Origin: Asterias rubens
Taxonomy: Eukaryota; Echinodermata; Asteroidea; Forcipulatida; Asteriidae
DNA length: 64,000 bases
Direction: 5' to 3'
Assembly: GCF_902459465.1 (NCBI RefSeq)
Contig: NC_047065.1
Location: 4,460,309 to 4,524,308 of the forward strand
The notes under the pieces: model-generated
The model's database searches: none
What the model was told of the DNA's origin: nothing
The model's input: the letters and a program-made list of their open reading frames with translations, nothing else
Program-made: the position numbers and the translations under genes
Shown here: piece after piece, positions 45,944 through 58,300 of the stretch
Layout of the letters: each line of letters starts with the position of its first letter
How positions within the stretch are numbered: the first letter of the stretch is position 1

Positions 45944-46442
45944 AATAAAATGTTGAAAGTTCAGTAAAAACAAAATTATAGAACTGATTAAGAAAACATT
46001 GTCAACCTGAGCTTGAAATAATGTACGGACGGACGGACGACCTTCAAATCACAATAATTGTTGTGTTTTTGTGTCTGCAAAACCCTTGTATCTTTACCAA
46101 GAATCTCTGCTTGTACAAATGTCGTGTCTTGGCTTCCATTGGTTTTGTGTGTACATGTACTAGGTTATTTTAAAGTGAGATCCAACGTATATTTGAATGA
46201 TATTTTTAGGAGGTACAATGTCATTAAAGTTTCCAAATTTCATTGACATAATCAAAAAATTAACTGGGATAACTTTAAAAGAAATTCGTGACTATGGTTT
46301 AAAACAAAATCTATACAAAAATGTATTTACAGAAGGCACAACTGTCAACAGGTAATTTAACTGTACACAAAGGCTACACTAACATTTTAAAAGAATCCCT
46401 GAATTGTCCTGTAGTAGTTAGAAAAACCAATAATTCAATATT

Positions 46443-49400
46443 TTAGCAAATATTTAAATTTAGTTTCTCCTCGAGGAGCTTGAACTGGTTGTGCATTTCA
46501 TTTAAGGGCTTGGTGGCATCAAGAACCTGAAGAAAACAGAAACAAAATAGTTAAGTTGTATTAAAGGAACACGCTGCCTTGGATCGGTCGAGTTGGTCCT
46601 TGAAAAGCGTTTGTCATCGTTTTTTATAAAATGCATATAGGTAGAAAGATGTTGTAAAAGTAGAATACAATGATCCACACAAACATGCCTCGAAATTGCA
46701 CGGTTTTCCTTTTACCTCGTCGACTAACACGGTCGGCCATTTATAGTCAAATTTTTGACTCCCATAAATGGCCGACCGTGTTAGTTCGCAAAGTAAAAGG
46801 AAAACCACGCAATTTCGAGGCAAACTTGTGTGGATCATTGTATTCTACTTTTAAAACATCTTTCCAACCATATGCATTTTATAAAAAAAACGGTTACAAA
46901 CGCTTTTTATAGACCAACTCGTCCGATCCAAGGCAACGTGTTCCTTTAATTTAATTTCAAAGCGAACTTGGCCCGAACCAGAAACAACCATTGTAAACTG
47001 AAAAAAAAAAAACCATAGAATTTGAACTGACTCTAGCTACCGGGCAACCTCCGGAGTAGTCTAGTCGGTAAGACACTGCTCTAGAATTGCAAGGGTTGTG
47101 GGTTTGAATTTTACCCGAGTAACAAGGTGCCTGTGATATTTTTTTACAGGACTAGGGAAAGTGCTAACACACATCGGTGTATGGGTAAAAAAAAAGAAAT
47201 TACCATTGTAAACTGATGAGATTGACCAGCATAGAGATAGAGAAGCTCGGTACGCAGGGCTCTAATTTTACACTTGACCACAGGCCCTGACTCCAGTGAG
47301 TTTTGCTGTGAGGCCAGTTAACTTTTGACTGGACAAGTCCCGTGGTCTTGTGTTTTTTTTATGGGGAAGAATAATAACTGGCTGTGTAATATCTTCAACT
47401 AAAGATAATAATGTTCAAATGACGGTTGACTTTCAGTCTGTTAAAATTATACCTTTTAATTTTGAATGACATTTTTAATGTATATTTTGATTTTGAATTC
47501 TGGTCCAGTTAACATTTTGAGCCACATCCATGTGGTCTTGTGGACTTATACCCCAAATTCAAGCCCTGGTACATAAGACTTGTATACCAGGGCTTGAATT
47601 AAGACATCCAAAGATTTTGATGTTTCCACTAGCTTCCCTGCAGTTGGTGTCGTCCCAAGGTTTATGGCTCAGCAAGTGGACTAGTCAGCCACAAGCAGGC
47701 TTTTGAGTCATAGTGTAGTAGTACGCTTTTGTTTATCCTGGCCGTCTTAGAATGGATTGTTGTCCCTTCCTCTTCCTTCCTCCACATCCTGTACCTGTCC
47801 TGTACCCTTTTGTCTAATCCCGCTCCTCTAGTTACCCTGTATTTAAGTTACCTTTTTTGAAGTCTTATTTTACTTGTATGTATTTGTTTTTGACACTGGC
47901 CGAATAAATAATAATAATAATAATAATAATAAAGAGGACGGTATGCAAGGCATAAACCAACCACTGCCAGTGGAGACAATGAGATGCTGTGAATCAGCAA
48001 CGATGTCACAGGCCAAAAAAGAGGATTGGAGAACATCCAATCCATCAGATCAAAGGTGGAACCATTTCACCGGGGCCCAATTTCATGGCTCTGCTTACAA
48101 TAAGCACAGAATCGGCGCTTATGGAAGCAGGGGATTCTGTGCTTACGGCAAGCGTATTTCATGGGTTAGCGGCGAATTTTGGCTTCTGCGCAATTGGTAA
48201 TTACTCAAAATAATTATTATTATAAAACCTTACTTGGTAAAGAATAATGGGGAGAGGTTGGTAGTATAAAACATTGTGGGAAACGGCTCCCTCTGAAGTG
48301 ACGTAGTTTTGAGAAAGAATTTGATTTTGAGACCTCACATTTAGAATTTGAGGTCTCAAAATCAAGCATCTGAAAGCACACAACTTCGTGTGAAAAGGTG
48401 TTTTTTTTTTCTTTCATTATTATCTCGCAACTTCGACGAGCAATTGAGCTCAAATTGTCACAGGGTTGTTATTTTATGCATATGTTGAGATACACCAAGT
48501 GAGAAGACTGGTCTTTGACAATTACCAATAGTGCCAAGTGTCTTTAAAGTGGCAATGAATTTAACTTACTATTACTGGTGCTGGAAGCTCAAACTTTGTC
48601 TTCTTGATGAGCCAATCCTCATGCGTCTCATGGAGTTCTCTGAGATACTCCATAGGTATTCCAGACTCCTCCTTACGACTTCGCTCACAAATCCGTCTCT
48701 CACATTGCTCTGGGGTGCTACGAAGGTACACTGAGAAACAAAGTGAATGTAGCGTTGGTAAACCATACCCAGTGTTCACAAACTTTAACACACAGAATTA
48801 CACATACCCCTAAAATCATCTTTTAAAGTGAAGGTATGCGTTTGGTAATTACTCAAAAACAAATATTAAACTGACTTGGTAACGAGCATTGGAGAGCTGT
48901 TGATAGTACATTGTGGGAAACGACTCCCTCTGAAGTAATGTAGTTTTTGAGAAAGGGGTAATTTCTCACTAAAATAATAAAAGACTTCTAGCCAGAAGTA
49001 TTTTATTCCTATCTGAAAGCACACAAATTGGTCTAACAAGGGTGTTTTTTCTTTCATAATTTTCTCGCAACTTCGATGACCGATTGAGCCCAAATTTTCA
49101 AAGGCATGTTATTTTATGCATATAATGGGATACACCAAGTTAGAAGACTGGTCTTTGGCAATTACCAAACGTGTACCTTCCCTTTAAAGAGTTCCTGATA
49201 TTCACAATCACAGAATGAAGACACAGTAGGGAGGGGTGGAGGTACCATTATGTACTACCATACCAAGTACCAAGTGGCGATAGGAAGCAGTGAACTAGCT
49301 TGCAGCACCACTTGATTTGTCTTTTTTTCTCCTTCTCAAGCTTTGGGTGTTTTAACCGGCACAATGGCTAGAATGATTATTATGTTATTATTTATACATC

Positions 49401-52400
49401 CCATATTGGCAAATAATTATAATACTTTCACCAAGCACTCTCAGCAGAATACACTGCTGCCCGCCAAGCACAGGTTTCCACCAGAATAATTGATCAGTGT
49501 ACATGTACATGTAAGAAGAAACTATGAAAAAATAGTAAACTTGCGGGTACAAAGAGAACAGAGCCCTAAGAGACTTACGCATGGTTGTACCCGCAAGTTT
49601 ACTATTTATTTATAGTTTTTTTCTTATTTCTCCACACCATGCAAAGCTTCAAACAATACTTAGTGTACATGTAGTTGATGCTCCATGATAGTCATGGGGC
49701 CATGTCAACAATGCTGAAGAACAATCTTGTGTGTGTAAAGACAGCAAGGCATGATGCTCGGGTTTTGAAACTGTTAACATTATAGGGCCATCAACATGCA
49801 ACAAGTTATTCAAGAAGTGAATATTCATTTTACTGTGTTCTTTCTCTGTGATAGTTGAACCTCTTTATCAGCCTTTGTTGTCAATGCCAATATCTACTAG
49901 CATCAACTGCATGTTACTTGTACATTGATCAGTTACTCTGGTGGAAACTTGTGCTTGGCGGGCAGCAGTGAGTTTTGCCGAGAGTGCGTTTTTTGAAAAT
50001 GTTGCCACCACTAACCATGGCTTAATCTGTTGCTTACCTATATGATCGACATGAAGGTCTTTTGTTGTTAGCAGCCAATCAAACCACTGACACAGTACGT
50101 TGTATTCTGGGGTCTTTAACTTCTTGCTGTATGTTAAAACAAGTTAACAAAAAAATATTCTTGTGAACATTTGTGATTGATTAAGCCGAGTAGCGCATAC
50201 TAATGTTGCACAAGGCTGTATACTCTCCACCAGGGAGCTGAGATGGTTTGAGGAGTGAATTAAGGCCCAGTCACCAGGGGTAATAATGTGAAGCACTTTG
50301 GGACGCCCTCCGGGGGTGAAAAGCCCTATATAAAAACTGTTTATTATTATTATCATTATTATCAGGGGTGAGAGTCATTACTAACGAAAAAGTCTGAAAC
50401 TTGGATACAAATTCAAAGGTATGTTGAAATGATGGCATTTCCACCTTTTGGTAACCCCTGGGGTTATAGATTCCAAGGAGCTTTTGGAAAAAGTATCAAA
50501 AGCACTAGAGAAGTAGACCAAAGAGCAGGATTTCTTTAATTGTGGAAAAAGAAATATTGCCTGATTTTCTTCACCAGGCTGACTTAAAAAATCTGAATTC
50601 AGGCAAAAAGTCTGAACAATCTCATCCCTGTATTAGCCAAATATCAACATCAAAAAGCTGTTGTAAGATAGCTCACCTTTGGTAGAGGTTTTCTGTAAAG
50701 CAATATTTCCCACTGTAAATGGACCGTTCCATCATCTTGAACTTTTGTTTTGTCTTGGCTTGATGGATCTCAAGTCTTGTGAACTGAGTGTAAGACTCGA
50801 AGGCAAAACTCCAACGAACTGGGTCCTGATAAAACAAGTCCTACATCAACAGAAGAATGTTAAGTGGTGATGAGTACAAACAAGTTCAAGGCCAGGTAGT
50901 TGTCTATGTTAAAACAAAAACATAAATTTAAATCCCACCACTTAAATCCTTGATATTTATTTTCGGCTTAAAGGCAGTGGACACTATTGGTAATTACTCA
51001 AAATAATTATTAGCATCAAACCTTTCTTGGTGACGAGTAGTGGGGAGAGATTGATGGTATAAAACATTGTGAGAAATGGCTCCCTCTGAAGTGCCATAGT
51101 TTTCGAGAAAGAAGTAATTTTCCACGAATTTGATTTCGAGACCTTTAGATTTAGAACTTGAGGTCTCGAAATCAAGCATCTAAACGCACACAACTTCGTG
51201 TGACAAGGGTGTTTTTCCTTTCATTATTATCTCGCAAGTTCGAAGACCGATTGAGCTCAAATTTTCACAGGTTTGTTATTTTATGCATATGTTAAGATAC
51301 ACCAACTGTGAAGCCTACATGTAGTCTTTGACAATTACCAATAGTGTCCACTGCCTTTAAATCCTTGATATTTATTTTCGGCCTAAACTGTTCTGCCATC
51401 TTGTGGCTTTTATTACAATCTCGTTGTGTCTTGCCATGTTCATCTGTCCTTTTGTCTGTCTGTTTTATTTTTTTGTCTGTCTGGCTGTTTTTTTTTTACA
51501 AGCTAATGCTTACCAAAACGGCCCCATACTCTATTTATTACACTTGCAATGTTTACTGTTACTTAATGATATTTTTGCTTTTCTCCGTAATACATGTTGT
51601 AGGCCTAATTGTTGTTATTTTTTTTATGGAAGTATGGAAATAAATCTGTATTTTAGTTGAATTGAAATGTGAACAATTACTGTTTTCCAATTGTACCGCA
51701 GCTTACATAAATTTACAATATGTAAACCATTCCACTGTACGGGTTGAGTATGGTGGCACAACTGTACACAGACACAAAACTCGGGGCTCAAATTTAGGGG
51801 AAAAATCCACGAGACCCCTGAAAATAAAAACCAGAAGACCATCCGCCTCGTCGGGTCATGATTTTACAAGCCCAAGGCTAAAATCACTTGCCTCGGACCT
51901 GCGGTCCAGTTGTTAGTTTAGAGACCTAAGTACAGTAGAGATATTTACCAACATATTTTGTCCTCTTATATTCCTCCATTTGTCAACTGGTTCGGGAAAG
52001 ATTTCAATGTTGTCCTTTTGGCCAAAATACTTGAGTAGAGTTGACTTTCCACTGCCGATGTTGCCCTCTACAATTATCTGAATAAATAAAGAGATTGTGT
52101 GATAATTTTTATTTGTTTTGTACACTAAATTATAAATAATAAATAAGTAGAAAACTGTTGACAGTGTGGTGTTACAACTGAACTGCCGTCGATTTCACGA
52201 AACGCTAGGATTGATCCTATCTCGAGTTAGGACGAGTAACTCGTCCTAACTTAGGATTAATCTTAAGGTCTGCATGTTACAGTGCAGGGTTGGGACTCGT
52301 CCTAAGACCTAAGATTAATCTTAAGTTGGGAAGAGTTTGGTGAAATCGACGGCTGGTCTGGTGTAAATAAAAAGACTTCGATTTTTAGAAGTAAATTAAT

Positions 52401-53024
52401 TGTCAATTTTGAAGTTGCATTATGAATGCACCCAGCAGAAGAAGAAAAAACAAAACACTTAGGGCCTACCATCTAATCTGATTCAAGTCAGTGTAATGTT
52501 TTAATATTATTTTACATGTTAGTTGTTACAAAACACACACAGGCATGAAAAATGACTGACACTACAAAAAATACAAGGCGTGTGTGGGCATGGCGGGTAA
52601 AATGAGATTTCTTTTATATAGCACACTAGACTAGGGCCTACTAAAAATACATAAAAAATAGTTCGGTTCATTATTTTCGGTCAATAACCGGAGTGCAACA
52701 TAGATCAGTCAGATTTTTAAATACCGTTTGATGCCTGTCAGAAACACTGTTTCCATTTCCAATTGTAATGTCTTTATGTGTAGAGCTAATGTCGCTGAGT
52801 GGTCGCCTATGATTTGATTTCATGTTTTCACATTTCGCTCGCCGATCCATCATGCCAATCGGGGTAGAACTGGAGTTTCCGATGTCTGCTCGCAACATGT
52901 TTGGTAACGTTAAGTACAAACTTATATAATAAGACAGACTGCTTAGCCTGTCCGGATTCAAGTCGAAAATGCCGATACATAAACGTAAGTTGTTGAGATA
53001 TTTCTTGAATCTTGCGATAGACAT
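46443..53024 (-). CDS. tk2: Deoxynucleoside kinase, mitochondrial thymidine kinase 2-like
   Basis: Phosphorylates deoxypyrimidine nucleosides with ATP for the mitochondrial dNTP pool. Six exons in coding order: 52725-53024, 51949-52077, 50677-50840, 50038-50126, 48570-48730, 46443-46526; GT-AG and in phase, 308 residues. Start chosen as the first ATG after an in-frame TGA. The first about 20 residues are basic with no acids ([15 protein letters not shown]), fitting a mitochondrial presequence; about 80 poorly conserved residues follow. P-loop GNIGSGKS (105-112), Glu-Pro at 129-130, ERS at 181-183, NLYQS, EWFDW-like QWFDW, and the LID arginines in [24 protein letters not shown] resembles human TK2 most, rather than dCK or dGK; insects' single dNK is the close alternative. 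Two repeats crowd exon 5 and one crowds exon 6. No post-exon tail of human TK2 length. Confidence 0.94.
46561..46949. mobile_element. Long hairpin element, family D, copy 2
   Basis: TTAAAGGAACACGCTGCCTT to AAGGCAACGTGTTCCTTTAA, core ACACGGTCGGCCATTTAT facing ATAAATGGCCGACCGTGT. Sits in the last kinase intron, 34 bp upstream of the exon 6 acceptor. Confidence 0.85.
47049..47200 (+). mobile_element. tRNA-derived SINE, second family, intact copy
   Basis: Head CCGGAGTAGTCTAGTCGG, TAAGACACTGCTCTAGAATT, B-box-like GGGTTTGAATTT; body GGTGCCTGTGATAT, GGGAAAGTGCTAACACACAT, CGGTGTATGGG and an A-rich end. Confidence 0.65.
47690..47936 (+). mobile_element. Possible 3' end of a non-LTR retrotransposon
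   Basis: In the last kinase intron. Ends TTTTGACACTGGCCGAATAA followed by AAT repeats, like the segment ending at 37,892. Confidence 0.35.
48073..48189 (+). mobile_element. Foldback element, family F, truncated copy 3
   Basis: GGGCCCAATTTCATGGCTCT at the left; no right end, because a family A copy begins where it stops. Confidence 0.6.
48190..48547 (-). mobile_element. Family A element, copy 7
   Basis: Left end truncated (ATTGGTAATTACTC); right end AGTGCCAAGTGTCTTTAA. Its edge lies 22 bp from kinase exon 5, on the donor side. Confidence 0.8.
48823..49187 (-). mobile_element. Family A-like element, variant ends, copy 8
   Basis: Ends TTAAAGTGAAGGTATGCGTT and ACGTGTACCTTCCCTTTAA differ from other copies, but the interior (TGGTAACGAG, GAAACGACTCCCTCTGAAGT, CAACTTCGATGACCGATTGA) is family A. 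The TTTCGAGACC hairpin is replaced. Lies 92 bp before the acceptor of kinase exon 5. Confidence 0.75.
50150..50365 (+). mobile_element. tRNA(Leu)-derived SINE, 5'-truncated copy
   Basis: Body CCCAGTCACCAGGGGTAATA, GGACGCCCTCCGGGGG, CCCTATATAAAA and an ATT-rich tail; no tRNA head. Adjacent to kinase exon 4 in intron 3. Confidence 0.75.
50968..51360 (-). mobile_element. Family A element, copy 9, flanked by a 26-bp direct repeat
   Basis: TTAAAGGCAGTGGACACTAT to GTGTCCACTGCCTTTAA in kinase intron 2. The 26 bp at 50,942-50,967 (starting TTAAATCCTTGATATTTATT) recur exactly at 51,357-51,382, where the first four bases overlap the element's own TTAA. Confidence 0.9.
52183..52355. mobile_element. Foldback element, family E, copy 2
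   Basis: In kinase intron 1. CTGCCGTCGATTTCACGAAA at the left, GGTGAAATCGACGGCTGG at the right; core TTAGGACGAGTAACTCGTCC. Confidence 0.75.
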
Positions 53025-53209
53025 GAACAATCAAACCGACACAGAATAACAACAATTGACTGAAATTTCTGAAAACCGCGCGCGGGTAATTGAAGTCTGG
53101 CTCCCAGAGCTTATCCCCGTTATGCCGTGCAATAAGCTTATGAGGCATTCGTCTGGTCCTTGCTACAAGCTGTCTTTTTATTGGTGGTCGGCGCAGTATT
53201 GCGGCCAAG

Positions 53210-53308
53210 ATGAAAAAATGTTTTGTTTATCCTTGTCTGATAGACACCGGTATGATTATGGGCGTCGTTTTTGGCGTGTTCCTCTTCAAAATTCAGACTC
53301 AAAAGTAG
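53210..53308 (+). CDS. Candidate 32-residue membrane microprotein
   Basis: ATG-to-TAG frame in a fair initiation context (GCCAAGATGA). The product starts MKKCFVYPCLIDTG, continues with a hydrophobic helix-length stretch (MIMGVVFGVFLF) and ends KIQTQK, the shape of a small single-span protein such as mitochondrial microproteins. It begins 185 bp from the TK2-like start on the other strand, so both could share a promoter; an inverted CCAAT (ATTGG) is at 53,180-53,184. I do not recognise the family. It could equally be a chance frame; length gives no support. Confidence 0.35.
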   Translation: MKKCFVYPCLIDTGMIMGVVFGVFLFKIQTQK

Positions 53309-54272
53309 TCCGCCAGATAATGTATACATAATCGTTGAATATGTATTAAAAATTAAAGGGATACGTCGGAAATGCTACTTAAAAAGACACTATCCTGGTG
53401 TCATGTGTTTTCAAAGGAAAATTTGTCACAATCAAAAACCAATTAAATTAACTTTAATTTGATTTATTACACTTGTCTCACGACATAATGGCTACTTGAT
53501 TAGAATCTGGAGATATCACAAGGCATGACAGTAAAACACCCCACCCCCTTAAAGCACAACTTCAAGATAATCTGTTTTCCCCCATTTCATTCAGACCAGC
53601 AATTTTGATTTCATAGAGTAATGATAAAATAATAGATTATCCCGGCCAAAGTTTCAGCAAAAAATAATATAGAATTTCACCAACTGAGCGCAATGCACGC
53701 ATTTCCCATTCAAAACAGGAGTTTTTTGGCAATGGATTCAATATCGTTATAGTTTAGGTTCGTTTATATAGGTTCTCATTTCATTTAGGGAATCAAGACT
53801 AAACTTTAAAATTGAATGAGTTTTGCACCTCACGGGCTCAATGATGATCTTATTTGACCAGCTATAAATTAATGTGAAAGTTACAAAAAAAACTTTAGAC
53901 TTTATAATGCAGATTCATCTGAGCATGTTGAACGGGGTGTTTGAATTGATGACCGGAACAACCTTTAAACAGAATCACATTTTTTGCCATGTTTAGAATA
54001 TTTATGTTTATGATGATTAAAATACAAATGAAAGAGAACCCGTATTACCAACTTTCGTTTTTTAAATTTTTTTAAAAGTTGTTACCGGCTTTTGTCAAAA
54101 CCACCGTCACAGATAATAGAAAGAGAGAGAATTCTAGTGTCTCCGAAAGCCTTGATATTGATTTTACTCCCATACCATCCAAAGTCCCAAAGGGTTATAC
54201 GTCCATCTTTAGTGATCTAGTGCCTTTTTTGTTGCCCACTCAGGTATAATTAATCCACTAGATACATCGATC

Positions 54273-54664
54273 TTAAAGACAGTGGACACTATTGGTAATT
54301 GTCAAAGACCAGTCTTCTCACTTGGTGTATCTCAACATATGCATAAAAAAAAACCTGTGAAAATTAATTTGAGCTCAATTGGTCGTCGAAGTTGGGAGAT
54401 AATAAAGAAAGAAAAGACAACCTTGTCACACGAAGTTAGTTGTGTGCTTTCAGATGCAAGTTGATTTCGAGACCTCATCTAAATTTGAGGTCTCAAAATC
54501 AAATTCGCGGAAAATTACTTGTTTCTCGAAAACTACGTCACTTCAGAGGGAGCCGTTTCTCACAGTGTTTTATACCATTAACCTCTCCTTATTGCTCGTC
54601 ACCAAGAAAGGTTTGATGATAATAATTATTTTAAGTAATTACCAATAGTGTGAACTGCCTTTAA
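54273..54664 (+). mobile_element. Family A element, copy 10
   Basis: TTAAAGACAGTGGACACTAT to GTGTGAACTGCCTTTAA, central hairpin TTTCGAGACCTCA present. Confidence 0.85.
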
Positions 54665-55057
54665 AATGAGTTGTCAATGCGGGTATAGTGCATTGTCTGG
54701 GACGTCACACTTTTCTTTGCAATTTAAATTGGTACCCGTCTATAAATTGGTACCCGTCTATAAGATTGATCTTAATCGTGAAGTTTAGACCGTGTCTTTA
54801 GTATCAGTTACTAGTGTTAAACATTCAGTGACGGCAGTCCTAACCATCACTTTCTCTCTTTCCCTCAACTTCCACAATAGCTAAATTCTGCCACATTATG
54901 TATAGAGGGGGCGCCCTATACTCGGCAAAGTTCAGGGCAATATCTGCCACACCCATCATAGTGTTTAACCAGAGGGGACTACCTGTTTTATATTGCATAT
55001 TGTAAGTGAACATAATTTTGACACACAGGTTTTTGTTTTTTCGCATTCAAGAACACG

Positions 55058-55063
55058 TTTATT
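55058..55063 (-). promoter_or_regulatory. Candidate poly(A) signal of the 921-residue gene
   Basis: AATAAA on the minus strand, 250 bp after the stop codon at 55,313-55,315. Confidence 0.4.
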
Positions 55064-55312
55064 TCCATACTCTCATAAAAGAATAACAACAGTTATTACA
55101 GAGTAAAGCAAAACATATATTTAAGTAAGAGTAAACATGAATAAATAAATAGAGTACGGTCCGTTTTGGTTAACATGAGCTTGTAAAAAAAAACAGCCCG
55201 ACAGACACCATTTCTTGGTTGAACCTTGGTACACATTAATTAGGCAAACATTCCATGACTTCACAGGAAAGTTTCGTTTGTTTCGTTCGTGTTGTAACCT
55301 CTCTTATAGTTT

Positions 55313-58300
55313 TTAGAACTCACTTGATTCTAAAATTACTGGCATTACATCAATACGACAGCTAGATTTAATCTTTCCCTCGTAAAAGACATACGTTTCC
55401 ATGAGTATCATGTCTATCTCCCATTGAAACAATTTTCTGCTTGGTTCCCATCGTGGTGTCTTTCTTCTTCTCTTAGACGGTTGGACTTTCCTCCTTCTTG
55501 CCTCCTCTTTTCTTAGATTTCTTTTCAGGAAATCCTCCACACTGTCTTGTCTGTCTCTTACAGTATCTAGCTCGTTCATTACACTGGCAAACTCTTTGAA
55601 ACTACACGACGGTTGATCCTGGACGAAGCGTTTGGTTCGACGCCTAAGGTTCAGGGAGAGAGATTCAACCGCCTCTGCTTTTGATTGCCCTGCTACGGTG
55701 AGTGGAACTGGACCATGGCAGATACGAGCATATTGACGCAGAGCTCTTTCAACTTGCTCTCTTGGACATCCTGCAAAGGTCAGCATCTTCTGTAAATCTT
55801 CGATGACTTGAAGTTCTTGAAACTCGCAGATGATGCTCTTCAGATTCTGTCTTACCTCTTGCTCTTTATGCAACTCATCCTTCATAAGGTAAATATTGGT
55901 TGATTCTTCATCATCTTCATCACCGTGGCAGATCACAGACCATTCGCCTAGAGCAGCCAGCTCCCACTGCTCCTTCTGGCTCTCATTTAACTTCTCCAGT
56001 TCCTTTATTGTCAGCTCCCTTTCTTCGCTATCAACCCTAGAGTCTTCACCTTTTTCAATATTTCTTTCAAGTCCTCCAACCTCATAATGTTCAACATGAT
56101 CGTTTCTCCAGATGTCGACATTTAATTCATTCTTTTGGCCTCTTAAAAGTAAACTTTGTGCTTCGTTTCTGCCACATGGAACCACATTTTCGTGGCCATC
56201 GCATTTCTCACGAATAACGACAAGCTCTTCGGCTGGACTGTTCTTATCAACACCCCCTTTCACCACGAGACCGCGCTTAGTCTTCGGTCGAGCCATCATT
56301 TTGCTCTCATCATTCTCGCTGTCGTTTTCGGTGAATTTATTGTCAATATGAGATGGTTTTCCAGTGATGAATTCTTGACGTATTTGTTCTGATGAAGGTT
56401 TGAGACTGTCTTTACGATATACCATTTCAGACATGGCCTTCATGGGAGAGGACTCGTGGGGGGTAGCGGAGCTCCGTCCCTCATGAACCTGCACGGTGTT
56501 CTCCTCACATCTATCACCACCGTACCAAGTATCGTACACGGACATACTTGACGAGTTGACAGAAGATTGTTCACCATCCTCTTCCTCTTCAAGGATGTTT
56601 ACAAGAGTCTGGTTTTCTTCAAAATCATTTCTCCATATGTCGATATCTTTCTTCTTGGTTTCAGTACTGAATCCGAGATCTCCCATTGGATGATTTAGTC
56701 CTATCGCTTGTTCCCCGTGTGCAGCGTCTATTTTGTCACTGCATTTATCATGACTTAAGAAGGTTAAGTCTTCTTTACCACAGGCCTCATTTGCTACAAG
56801 ACCTCGGCGAGTCTTGGGTTTAGGCATCTTAGACACGTCGTTGGTCCTGTTGAAATCTGTGAACCACTTTGGTTTCATGGTGGTGCGGGATCTCCCAACA
56901 GACTCAGATGGTTTAACACTGCCTTCTTGCTCTATATACTCTGAAGATGTGAGGCTTTCTTCGCTGTCCCCATCTGCCAGTTTGGTCCTGTCATCACATT
57001 CCTCAGTTCTCTTCCAGATGTCATACATCGAGGACTGACTTGTCCAGCTGTATCGTGTAGGCTCCCGCTGAATGGAGTCTACATCTTGTACCTGTCGCCC
57101 TCTACGGCTGGGTGATGTAGCTCCTCCTCGAGATGGTTTAGAATGAAGAAGAAATCCGGGAGAAGTGTAAGATTTATTGTCACCGTGATTAAGTGAGATC
57201 ATGCTCCCCTTTTCTTTTTGAACCGCGACTCTCCCTTCTCCTCTAACTTTTGTCTGGCTCTCTTGACCTCTAAAGTGCTTAGCTGGTTCATGTTTCTTAC
57301 TGAGCAGCTTTTTTTCCTCACATTTTCCTGATTCTTGTTTTCTTTGCAACAAACCAATACCGAGGATTTCAAACTGACGAATTCGTTGCTCAATTTCAAC
57401 TTGTTTCACAACTGAATGAAGATGTTGTGGTTTCTTGAGTGTGGTTTCATCATTTAGGTCAGACAGGATAAGATCATAGGTGGTTTGCTCTCGAGCAAAG
57501 CTATCATTGCTCATGCAAGACTTGCGTGCACCTACAGGAGTTTGGGTTGATTTGCCCGTACTTTGGTTTTCTCGGCAATTAGGAAATCTCGGTGTAGATA
57601 ATGACCCAAATTCCTTGGGTAGTTTCCCTGCACATGTTGGAGCATTATATGTTTTCTGTTCAAAACAAAGAAAAGCAAAGGATAACATCAATTATACATT
57701 GCACAAAAACAAGACTGAGATTGTAAAAATAATAAAAAGACCAGTTATTCTATAAACTATTGTTAATTTGAGGTCTTACCATAAGTATTCCTTTTTGTTC
57801 ACAGTTGTTGATAGGAAGTGGTGCTACTTTGGCTGTACGGCGGTTGCCTCTGCTGCCAAGTAATGCTTGCCAAAATGACCGAGAATTCCTCGTCGATTTC
57901 CCTGAGCAGTCTGGAACATCATCAGATGTTTTCTGTTTGGTCAAAATGAAGAAAGTAAAATATTACTTACATATTTTCTTAATTATTTCAACTAATACAA
58001 TAATTGTAGATAAAGCAAGATAACAAGAGAATGACTGGAAACCAGACCGAACACTGTGCTGAGAGTATTCAAAGCTGTCTTTTCACCACTCACCTTCGCG
58101 CCATTTTGTTGGGAAAGTTCAGCGGGCTCCAGCTTTGTGGCAATGCTCTTATCTTGAACTCTGTTATCAGAGATGCGTTTCCATGGATACTGGAAGTTTT
58201 CACTGGAAGATGGATTTGACCATGGATCTCCCGTTGTCTTGGAAAGCACCTTAAACCAGAACATGATCAAAATAAACAAAATACAATCCTATAGCGCACA

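Larger units (their letters stand above)
38778..46442. other. Convergent interval between CHMP4 and the TK2-like kinase
   Basis: Holds both 3' UTRs and eight repeats; no coding exon found. Candidate poly(A) signals: AATAAA at 39,234 and 39,772 (CHMP4); minus-strand AATAAA at 45,304 (kinase). Confidence 0.55.
53309..55312. other. Interval between kinase promoter and the 921-residue gene
   Basis: No coding exon found apart from the microprotein frame at its left edge. Holds family A at 54,273, a short tandem repeat at 54,724-54,762 (ATTGGTACCCGTCTATA twice), and the 3' UTR of the minus-strand gene to the right. Confidence 0.55.

Noticed and set aside
53025..53030. TK2 start two codons further upstream
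   Set aside because: That codon is TTG, and TGA precedes it in frame. The first ATG at 53,022-53,024 is the better start.
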